64,000 bases of DNA from Agrostemma githago. Taxonomy: Eukaryota > Streptophyta > Magnoliopsida > Caryophyllales > Caryophyllaceae. Numbering within the stretch: the first letter of the stretch is position 1; every line of letters starts with the position of its first letter. The translations under genes and the position numbers were made by a program. The DNA lies in assembly GCA_958450325.1 (NCBI GenBank), contig OY288250.1, forward strand, positions 49,180,898 to 49,244,897. The letters run 5' to 3'. Of the stretch, positions 55,584 through 64,000 are shown one piece after another. The notes beneath the pieces were generated by a model that was not told where the DNA came from, made no database searches, and saw only the letters and a list, made by a program, of their open reading frames with translations.

Positions 55584-57126
55584 TTAACTGATGCGTGACT
55601 TACCATCGGCATCCTCAGGGTGAGACTCGAATAGAAATCGTTTGACAAGTACAATACGCGTTTTAGTTTTACGGTTCATGTATAACCCATATTTTCCCGG
55701 GCCGGTACTCGCGACCGACGTCCCACTATACCGTTGATGTACTCCAATATGAATATGTCAAAAGGTGTCCATAGTCGATTCGAGTGGGTTTCACGGCATG
55801 TTCTAAGATCAACTCGACTTAGGAAGTCCGTCCCGATCAACGTCTAGACTATGTACACTGGTATAGACCCCTTATAGACCGACCGAGACTTAGTATAGAG
55901 CATACATGGCGTCATTATAATGCTTGTGTGACTACGTGCTACTTGGTTTCCGAGTCGTTTTCAAAAACCGTCTTTTTTCAAAGGTTGCATCTTTTTCAAA
56001 CTATTCAATTTCAAAACCCGGGACACATACCGAATTTAGGACTTATGATTTTACTCAAAATAGCCTATTTTCTAGACGGTATGCTGCCCGATTCAAAACT
56101 CAAAAATATTTTCAAACTTTCAAAACCCGTGGCCCAACACCCTTTTCGTTTTTTCGAAAATTGGGCCCTCAACCGAGTTTTCTCGGACCCTTCTCAAAAA
56201 CAATCAATTTTCAAAACCTTCTTCTCCTTAGGACTTCTCATATTTAGTAGTGTCGGGTCGTGTCTTAAGTTGTCAAGTCTTTAGCGTCGAAACTCTGTCG
56301 ATCTTACATCAGGAGTTTCTTCCCTATCCCAGTCCGCCTTATTAGACTAAGGCATGGCCCACCTACGTAGGTCATACTCCTACAAAGAAGGGCCCATCTA
56401 CACAATCGAGTCCAAAGTCTGAGAAATATCTCACCTGGACCTTCCTTCGAACAGGACTCAGCCCACATGCCGAATTCTAAGGGAGGCCCACCTTTCACAA
56501 GCCACCCGTCCAGGTGTCTTTTCCGAGTCAACCTTTTACAAGGCATAGCCCTATAACAAAAGGTTCACGGTCCTTATGTCTAAGGGTCACTCGTCAAATA
56601 ATCGAGTCTTAACAAGATTATCGATCCCACTTAGGGGCTACCCTTCCGCAGAGCGATCAATCACGGTTGCTCTAAGGGTCATGTCTTACACGTGTTTCAC
56701 GTACCCCACTTTCGAGTCACTTAAGATGCCACACCATCTAGGTCCTTAGTCTCACATTGGGGGCTATTCTCCGACGGATTGATTAATCACAGTCATCACT
56801 CCGAGAATCGCACCCTACACATTTGTCTAAGGAGGGTCTAACCCAAGTCAAACACGGTCGCCCCATTCTCGGGTTCACCCTTCTGCAGCTTAAGTCTGAT
56901 TCGCGGTCGTTATTTTGTCTAGGTCAGCGTCCAGGTCTCCCGATCCGAGAGTCTTTGTCGACCCGTCACCCCGGGCCGTGTCTAGTTTGACTCTCTCTCT
57001 TGCGCAAAGCCGAACTTAGGCGAGTTCTAAAACCTGTCGTTTCTTCCGATCAGGGACCCTATGAACGAGACACTACCAAACCACAACAAATCCCACGCCG
57101 TCATGAAAGGGGTTATCTAGGGGAGT
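55584..57126 (+). other. Element B leader (untranslated)
   Basis: 1.5 kb, with CAAAACCCG-type repeats like element A's leader (56010-56220). No coding sequence with family features. Confidence 0.55.
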
Positions 57127-57738
57127 ATGCTTATGCTATCTTGCTCCATTAACAACATCTTCTCGAAAATCAATACTGCCCTAGATAACCAAAGTTCCAG
57201 GGTAACCATCATCGAAGAAGATCTTGTAAGAACCCGATCCCGTCTAACACAACTAGAGCGGGTAAGGCAGCCAATCACCCAATCGAGTCATTTGAAGGGT
57301 GAGAACTCTTACGAAACTGGCCGATACCCACAAGATGGCAAGGCCGAGAGAGGTAACCCTCAAGTCACCTCTCCAAAAATCAAGGACCAGTCAAAGAAAA
57401 GGACATTTACCCACTTGGATATGTCCTACATCGTCGCTTTCCAGAGGTTGGTTCCGAAGGGCCTAGTGCTACCTATAGGCCCAACAGCCGACCCACCTGT
57501 GGAGAAACGTTCCAAAGCATGGAACGCCGAGCATTACTGCAAATTCCACAGAGGGAGGGGACACGATACCGAACAATGCTGGAAGCTGAAACACCTCATT
57601 CAAGACTTCCTCGATGCCGGGAAGACTCCCGTTTTGGAAACGTTGTCACTTGCAAAGCCCCTCGTGGACTACACAGGGCCCGATGACCGAAGCATCCAAT
57701 CTACCTCTCATGCACCCAAGAGTCCGGATTTGATTTAA
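57127..57738 (+). CDS. Element B gag remnant: nucleocapsid without capsid
   Basis: 203 codons. A coiled-coil-like N-terminus (SCSINNIFSKINTALDNQSS) corresponds to the start of element A gag. The capsid domain is missing, and reading goes directly to the segment LVPKGLVLPIGPTADPPVEK and the knuckle CKFHRGRGHDTEQC (CX2HX4HX4C) with CWKLKHLIQDFLDAGKTP, closely matching element A. It ends soon after in a GAGTCT-repeat stretch. As a nucleic-acid-binding fragment it might still bind element RNA, which is speculation. The start is the first Met in the frame. Confidence 0.7.
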   Translation: MLMLSCSINNIFSKINTALDNQSSRVTIIEEDLVRTRSRLTQLERVRQPITQSSHLKGENSYETGRYPQDGKAERGNPQVTSPKIKDQSKKRTFTHLDMSYIVAFQRLVPKGLVLPIGPTADPPVEKRSKAWNAEHYCKFHRGRGHDTEQCWKLKHLIQDFLDAGKTPVLETLSLAKPLVDYTGPDDRSIQSTSHAPKSPDLI

Positions 57739-58752
57739 GTCCGAGTCTGAGTCTGAGTCTAGGATGTTCTATTCCAAAGTCAAAGTCAAAGTCAGAGTCA
57801 GAGTCAGTTGTATTCTGTCCTCTTTTTCAAAATTCAATAAAATCAGCTTTCAATATTCTTTCTCATATATACTTTCCTTATGTGTTTCCGAGAACGTGAT
57901 GAACACCATCATACACTGTGAGCACACGCACGTGACTATTATAGGCACATCTATAATGACTGCAGGAAACCGAGCCCGTGTTTTCCTTTTACCTATTCCG
58001 TGTCTGGTATAGAAAAACCACATAACTACCCGTAACAAGAGCGGTATCAAATCCTATGATAAATCTAGGTAATCTCCTAGTTTGGGTTCAAGACGGGAGG
58101 CGAGCCCATTTCCCATAATAAAACACCCCTCTAATAAGACTGACCAATCCCTACCTTAGGTGTTCGGCTGACCGGCAAAAAGAAAAAAAAAACGAAAGAG
58201 CACTGGAAAAAAAAATCAAAAGTAAAAAAAAAAAATTCGAAAGTCCATGTAAAAAAAAAGGCCAATGCAAAAAGAAGGCCATCAAAAATAAAACTGGAAA
58301 AAAAAAATCGAGAGTCCAAAAAAAAATGAAAAAAAAAGCAAAAGGCCAAAACAAAAAAGCAGGCCATCATAAAAAAATTCAGAATACCCATGACCGTGGT
58401 CAATGGTCAATTCAAGTGAAAACCCCACGACCAGGGTACGGTCAAAATTATCAAAACCCATGACCGTGGCTAAGAGGTCAATAAAAAAAAAATCAAATAC
58501 CCATGACCGTGGTCAACAGTCAACTCAAGTGAAAATCCTTTGACCGTGGTACGGTCAAATTCAAAATTATCCATGCCATCCAATAGGGGAGTAACAATCA
58601 AGCTGGTCAGCTAACACCACACTCAGCCTTCCCACATTACAACCCTCAAGACCTTCCCGAGACCCAGGCCAGAGACAACCCGGAATTCTGAGGATTCAAG
58701 CTCCATAGGATACCCCTAACAATTAGGGCCAGACATCGAAACCAGATCCCGC
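57739..58752 (+). other. Element B non-coding, repeat-rich segment
   Basis: Begins with GAGTCT and GTCAAA/GTCAGA units (57739-57805), then AATAAA near 57835, an A-rich tract (58180-58380), and three imperfect repeats around ATGACCGTGGTCAAnnGTCAA and TACGGTCAAA (58385-58560). No gene. Confidence 0.6.
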
Positions 58753-58754
58753 AT

Positions 58755-59060
58755 TACCAAACCGGCTCTCGAAGCCTTAGCTCCACAGAACCGAGCTCCA
58801 GATTTCGAGTCATCAAGGCCATTTACTTCATTATCAAACCGGCTCTCGAAGCCTTAGCTCCACAGAACCGAGCTCCAGATTTCGAGTCATCAAGGCCATT
58901 TACTTCATTATCAAACCGGCTCTCGAAGCCTTAGCTCCACAGAACCGAGCTCCAGATTTCGAGTCATCAAGGCCATTTACTTTATTATCAAACCGGCTCT
59001 CGAAGCCTTAGCTCCACAGAACCGAGCTCCAGATTTCGAGTCATCAAGGCCATTTACTTC
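58755..59060 (+). repeat. 77-bp tandem repeat, four copies, in element B
   Basis: Units start ACCGGCTCTCGAAGCCTTAG at 58761, 58838, 58915 and 58992, nearly identical. Just downstream, three copies of a ~26-bp CCGAGAACAAAACTCGTTAA unit (59090-59165). Amplified tandem repeats in this position are known in some Tat elements such as Retand. Confidence 0.9.
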
Positions 59061-59165
59061 CTAGCACCACATTCCCAAATACATCAAATCCCGAGAACAA
59101 AACTCGTTAAAATCCCGAGAACAAAACTCGTTAAAATTCTCCGAGAGCAAAACTTGTTAAAATCC

Positions 59166-60512
59166 CATCCAAACCAGTTACCAACCCCGAACACGGGAAC
59201 TCAACTTGCAGTCGGCATAGAACATGCCCAAATAGTTCACACCATGTCTGGGGGCTACCCCGGAGAATGCTCACAGTCACAGGATTAATATCCTAATCAT
59301 TCAAGCCCTTTGATCAAGACATCACTGGGAATGCACCTAGCCTACACCATCGCTATGGCTAGTTGCACACAAAGTCCTATTAGCTTAGGCACCATAATAT
59401 ATCTCTCAATCCACTGAACTACGGCATGGTTTGATTTCACTACACTTGAATACGTAGGCAGCCTTTCAACAGAGGCACAACAACTCACATTGACACACAT
59501 TCAAAAAGCGCCATTATTCCGGTCACGACATCATCCCGGGGGCTCCTATGTTGTCCCGGGGGGCTCCTCCTAGGCAGAAGTTCTCCATCCACTCACAAAA
59601 TCTAGATAAATCCAACAAAAAATCTAGCCTCCTTTCTGTAGTGTGTCCTAGTACTCGGCTCAGTCGAAGACAAGAATCTGTCAGGACTCGAGGCAATACC
59701 CACTTTGGAAATGTATCCTAAAATAGGAAATCCAGAAGGACACCAGACTAAAACAGTCTCATTACAGGCTACTGCAATCCCCCCATAACATATCTATCCC
59801 ATTTCGATGTGCAACCGTGTTGCCACTCGCCTAGGCTACAGGATAGCGCGACTTATGAGTTTTGTTAGGCGGCCCAATACCCTACCGAATCACGGTCCAA
59901 TCCTTAGAGAGTCCAGTCCGTGTCAGTCAACTCGTCCTGTCGTATCCAGAGTCGAGTCTGTCGGTAGGTCCCTCTCTTCAGATTCCACTTTGAAATTTGC
60001 AAAATTTAGCCATTTGAAAAAAAAGATTTTTTTCGACAAGGTCAGATTTCAGTCTATTTAAACTGCGAATTTCTTTTATATCCCTTTCCATTTCGAAAAC
60101 CTAGCTCGTGATTGCTTTCAGGATTTCAAATTCAAAATTTCAAAAACTTCAAAAATCATTTTCCCCAGCACGAGTCATTTTACTACATACGTGTTGCATA
60201 CATTTTTATGTGACTTATACAGGTACGACTCAAGCGAAGACATGCAAGTCATCAAATCTCTCCAGCAGCATTTTCCGGGATAGCACGGGATGGCCCAACA
60301 CACAGGCACACCCAGGGCTTACGCGACAAGCCCAAATTCCCCACGGAGTACAATCATCAAGCTCAGGTATGATTTCTGTCTTGCGGCTGGCGAGCCCTTC
60401 ACGCGAGTCTAACGGACTATAAACGACCCGACCGGAAGTCTACCAGGTCTTAACGGGCTCGGTAGCTACTCTGACTTTTGCCTTGTCCAAGCCTCAGTCA
60501 TTGTGGGGGCTC
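59166..60512 (+). other. Element B 3' untranslated region to polypurine tract
   Basis: No ORF with family features. Holds the GAACTACG module (59415-59472) and ends with TTGTGGGGGCTC, the purine-rich primer for plus-strand synthesis, directly before the 3' LTR. Confidence 0.6.
59415..59472 (+). other. GAACTACG...TACGTAGGCA module (element B copy)
   Basis: Starts GAACTACGGCATGGTTTGAT and ends AATACGTAGGCAGCC. CTACG and CGTAG can pair. It is kept although B has lost pol, which argues that the module acts in cis. Confidence 0.6.
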
Positions 60513-63117
60513 TGTAGACACCCGCATTTTGACCGCCAGGTGTCTATGGCAGTTTCCAAAAAAACACCCGATTATGATCGGACGCTAACGTGTTTCTATG
60601 CACTCGGATACAGGCTCAAATCCATTAATCGTTGGCTAACACACTTACGGAGTACAAATCTCACCAAACGGACCTCAAATCCAGGCCCAGTGGATCATTC
60701 TGAGTCAAACAAGACTAATTTGGGCCGAAACCGACACCGGAAATAAAACCGACTTTTTGCGATTGGGTCAACCCCGGTCAAAGTCGTTTCCGAGACACAC
60801 ATAAACAGCCATACAACCATCAAAAGTCCAAGTCAATCACAAAACCCATAAAACACCCAAAGTCAAGGTCCAAAACAATGGACCCGTGCAACCCGACTGG
60901 GCCACTCGATCGAGTGGGCTTGTTTTGAGCCCGGCTGCAGGCTTCACAGGCCACTCGACCGAGTTAGCCCTTTACTCGGTCGAGTAACCCTAATTCGGGT
61001 GCCCTAGCCTTGCCTATATAAGCAACCCTCATGCAACAACTTTGGACAACTTTTTTTCGAAACCCTAGAGCAACCCTACACACACATACTACGTCTTTTA
61101 CAAACCCTAATCAAACCCTAGCATTTCTACACTAGTAAAAACCCTAAACCTAGTTTTAGGAATCAATCCCGAGCCACCACAACTTAACCTACATAAAACC
61201 TCGAAGACTCTTGTGTTAAAGCCACGGTTACGAGTCCGCACCGAGACAAGAACATGTAGGTTGAGGGTGTCAAAACCCTCTCTTTTCTTCCCTTTCTCTC
61301 TTCGTCGTCTGTCTCCTTTTTCTCCATCTTTTTTTTGTTATTTTATTTATTTCGTTCGTTGCGTAATAATATCGATAATAGTATTAACATCAAAACATTA
61401 AAATACTTATTGATTTGTGTCGAACGTGAGTGATGGTGGGATAATGAAAACCGCATATACAAGTGTACTGCACACGCGTCGTCGGTCGCTTATCCCATCA
61501 CCCCGATCGTTGGATTATTGAAATAAGTTAACTTAAACAATAATTCGTTATTACTTTATCATCATCATCATCATTAATTTTGCATTCATGAATTTCTTTA
61601 AAAATCAATTTTAATAAGGGTCGAAACCCGTTGACACGGATCCGACATCACAATCCCTAGGGATTTATTTCGATGACGGAGAAGTCGAGGGAATCAAGTT
61701 CTTTTTTTTTTATTCAAGTAAAGGTCGATTTTAGATTCGTTACCAATTCCATAATTGGATATCGAATCTAACAATCAAGTCACACGAATTAATTAACGTG
61801 ATTTGTTCATATCACGATAATTAATTTAAAGCGACTAAAATTAATTTATTTTTTTATCTCACTCTAATATCCCGTATCGGTTCAAATAATCGAATATGGG
61901 ATACGATGAGTATTCAAATTTAGAATCGGGTATAAATTCAACAATATTTATATTCGGTTCAACAAAATTCGCGATTTATAAAAAACCAAGTCGAATATAA
62001 ATTGTACAATATTTATGTCCGATTCGGTAAAACCGTCGAATTATCAAAAATCAAAAGCAATTTCAAAATTAATAAAAAATTGTAAACGAACCGAGTTCGT
62101 ACAGGTGCCACTCGACCGAGTGTCTTAGCCACTCGATCGAGTGACACCCTAAAATCGAGTCAGAATGTTAATTACGACCCCCACTCGATCGAGTCTCACA
62201 GTGACTCGGTCGAGTGGCCATGTACTAGACCGAGTTGGTCAATGACTCGGCCGAGTATGGTCCATAATGCAAAGCAGAAACGTCTTTTACGGGTCTACTC
62301 GATCGAGTAGCCTCATAACGATTAACACAATAAATCGTACATCATTCTATTTTCTAAACCCGATAGTATTTCACGACTTAGGTCAACACGTGCATAATTA
62401 ATCACGTGTATACTATATTTTCAAAACATACATCTTCATATTTGCATCTTTTCATCTCATTTATCATTTGCACAAACCGTTATTATTCGTTATATTATTA
62501 CATCGTTACTAATGCGTTTGTTATTTCTTTTGCCCATTTAATTATTATTCGTTTATTGTACTAAATGAACCCATATGCTAAAATTTCACTTTGACGTAGA
62601 ATTAATTGCATTAAATTGACATAGAAACCCACTTTTCAATTTTATTCACATGCCTAGGAAAAACAATGTTTGCATAAGCATTTTTTCCCGTTTTACTAAC
62701 GCGTGTATTGTAAGTCATTCGAATTCTTAGTAGAGGCCGCTAATGTGCGGGTGGGGTTGGGTGTCCTTTGTGGGCTTCCCAACACGTACCCTCACCCCTT
62801 ACTTAGAACCTCGCTTTCCGGATGCCCGAAACCGTTTGCGCACGAGAGTCATTCAATACACGATATCCGATAATGTCGGTATCGGTATCAAATGCAAAGG
62901 GACGAGCCCAATAAACTCTGACATTGGAAATGGGCCGTATTTTGTATACGGACCACTACGACATAGAGTGGGCTCGAATGGTTCTAAATAACCACAAAAT
63001 TCGGTGGCGACTCCACATAGACCTAAATTTCAATTCGATCCATTCTCATATGGAGATTCATTCGCCTACCCAAACCCGCGCGTGGCCGCGTCGGGGTGGA
63101 CCTATGTCATGTCCACA
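60513..63117 (+). repeat. 3' LTR of element B (2605 bp)
   Basis: Same ends as the 5' LTR. The main differences are small deletions at or between palindromes and scattered substitutions. Confidence 0.95.
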
Positions 63118-63122
63118 CTTTT

Positions 63123-63964
63123 ACTCACCTCCTACAGTACTCACTCCGTTCCTTCCTCTTCAATCATCATCCACTAAATCCTAATTAGTTTTCCAATTGA
63201 ATCCAAAATCCATACCAAATTCTGGCGCAATTGAAGGGAACGACATATCTGCAAGTAAGTAGCCCCAAATCCTGTGTTAATTTAGGGTTTTTCCGTTAGT
63301 TTAGGGTTTTTCCGTTAGTTTAGGGGTTTTTCGTTAATTTAGGGTTTTGAATCGATTCTTCACACGAAACCCAGATTTGCATTTAATTTTAGTCTTTCTA
63401 ATATGGATTAAGTGTAGTTATAGTGTTATTGTAGTTCATTAGCATGTTGAGAGCCAAATGTGGTTGTCGATTAGATAATTTCAATTTTTAGGGTTTCTCC
63501 AATTTTTTGTTGATTTTGTTTCGCCTAATGTCTGCTATGTTGCTTTTGCTATTCAATTATTTGTAGATATGGATATTCAACCATTCATGGTTAACTTGCA
63601 ACATTTAGAGGAATAATAAAGAGAAGTAGGGATAAACCCTACATTTCCACAAGCCCTAATTTCTAGGCTAACAGAAATTTTGCAAAGTACATAATCGTGA
63701 ATTAGGGTTACATATCTTGTTCGTACACAACAATAAACTACAGGCACTAATGGCGGCGAAAATAAAGAAGATGTATAAACGACGACAGAGAGAGGATGAA
63801 GAAATTGAAGACTGCAAAAATTGAATTGAAGAGTGAAGCAATTGAAGAGCAATATAATTTTTAAGAGGTGTTGTAAGAGAGATAAAGGTTGGGGAAAGAG
63901 TATACAGAGTCAAGGGAAAAATGGTCACAAAATTAGGCGTAATCTAATTTGGGACGGAAATTAG
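63123..63964. other. Interior of the split MULE-like element
   Basis: GC-poor sequence resembling a plant 5' untranslated region and intron: four TTAGTTTAGGGTTTTTCCG-type repeats (63270-63345, containing TTTAGGG), a GTAAGT donor-like site near 63254, then AT-rich sequence. ORFs on either strand have no family features. It could be captured gene sequence. Confidence 0.4.
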
Positions 63965-64000
63965 CTTACTAACCCACCGGAGTTCATTAAAGGTAGCAAT
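63965..64000 (-). repeat. Right terminal inverted repeat core, cut by window end
   Basis: Exact inverted copy of 52802-52837; the outer part should continue beyond the window. Confidence 0.8.

Larger units (their letters stand above)
52918..63117 (+). mobile_element. Element B: Tat-type deletion derivative (TSD CTTTT)
   Basis: 5' LTR 52918-55562, primer site, leader, a nucleocapsid-only gag remnant, ~2.8 kb of repeat-rich non-coding DNA, a purine tract (TTGTGGGGGCTC) and 3' LTR 60513-63117. CTTTT flanks it at 52913-52917 and 63118-63122. LTRs, primer site and nucleocapsid are of the element A family. Capsid, protease, RT, RNase H and integrase are absent, so it is non-autonomous; a full Tat element could supply the enzymes. 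LTRs are very similar apart from small indels, indicating recent activity. Confidence 0.93.
52697..64000. mobile_element. MULE-like DNA transposon split by element B, right end off window
   Basis: 52802-52837 is the exact reverse complement of 63965-64000 (36 bp, ATTGCTACCTTTAATGAACT...), and weaker similarity continues inward (TTTCCGT, then AAATACCCTTGA versus ATTTTTCCCTTGA). The left arm starts near 52697 with ACAACCTTA/ACTACCTA/GCTACCTTT repeats; the matching right terminus should lie just beyond 64000. Without element B the interior is only ~1 kb and resembles 5' untranslated sequence, so this may be a Pack-MULE-type non-autonomous element. Superfamily is inferred from long TIRs. Confidence 0.65.

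Noticed and set aside
63270..63345. Interstitial telomere repeat
   Set aside because: TTTAGGG occurs four times but within a ~19-20-bp unit (TTAGTTTAGGGTTTTTCCG), not as contiguous TTTAGGG repeats.

Overview
This window is plant nuclear DNA and almost entirely transposable elements. It carries LTR retrotransposons with plant-type tRNA primer sites, FAR1-like MULE transposase remnants, a plant mobile domain (PMD) gene, TA/TTA microsatellites, MITEs, and one host gene of the plant GH51 alpha-L-arabinofuranosidase family with plant-style introns. A eudicot is likely. Tat-lineage elements with extra tandem repeats bring Caryophyllales such as Silene to mind, but the species cannot be fixed from this sequence. 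I saw no tRNA, rRNA, CRISPR array or intact host gene.

Layout. 1-10740: minus-strand Tat-lineage Ty3/gypsy element 'A' (gag, protease, RT, two RNase H segments, integrase, 5' LTR; its 3' LTR is off the left edge). It is inserted into the integrase gene of a plus-strand Tat element 'C' (10741-~14800). The 3' half of C carries a convergent antisense gene with a PMD and a coiled-coil tail. 14815-22231: three DNA transposons, each seated in a (TA)n microsatellite. Two are related MULE-like elements with FAR1-type remnants and strikingly periodic 22-bp GTTACT arrays; the third has a similar ~21-22-bp period built on GTATATA. 22300-24293: a TOM9-like gene scrap and a probable LTR. 24348-43122 (minus): a GH51 alpha-L-arabinofuranosidase pseudogene whose 11 recognisable exons are spread over ~19 kb. 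They are separated by a TTA/GTCTGAG-rich insertion, MITEs, a complete copia element (28389-33048, TSD TCAAC) and an Athila-like element 'D' (33315-41460, TSD GGCGC) that splits exon 3. 44628-52419: Athila-like non-autonomous element 'E' (TSD AATGT), with two 1598-bp LTRs and one intact ORF that is not a normal gag. 52697-64000+: a MULE-like element with at least 36 bp of perfect terminal inverted repeat, itself split by a Tat-type deletion derivative 'B' (52918-63117, TSD CTTTT).

How the parts relate. A, B and C share Tat features: B and A share an LTR family and a CX2HX4HX4C nucleocapsid knuckle, and all three share a hairpin-like GAACTACG...TACGTAG module 3' of their coding region. A and C both end in convergent transcription units with AATAAA signals facing each other. 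D and E share LTRs, primer site, leader and 3' half but differ in coding content. The LTR promoters of A, B, D and E, from two different lineages, all carry a cluster of 12-bp palindromes (ACTCGAYCGAGT or TCCCGAYCGGGA) immediately upstream of the TATA box. Copia, D, E and B all have perfect 5-bp TSDs, and the LTR pairs that could be compared differ little, so the locus has been built up by recent nested insertion.
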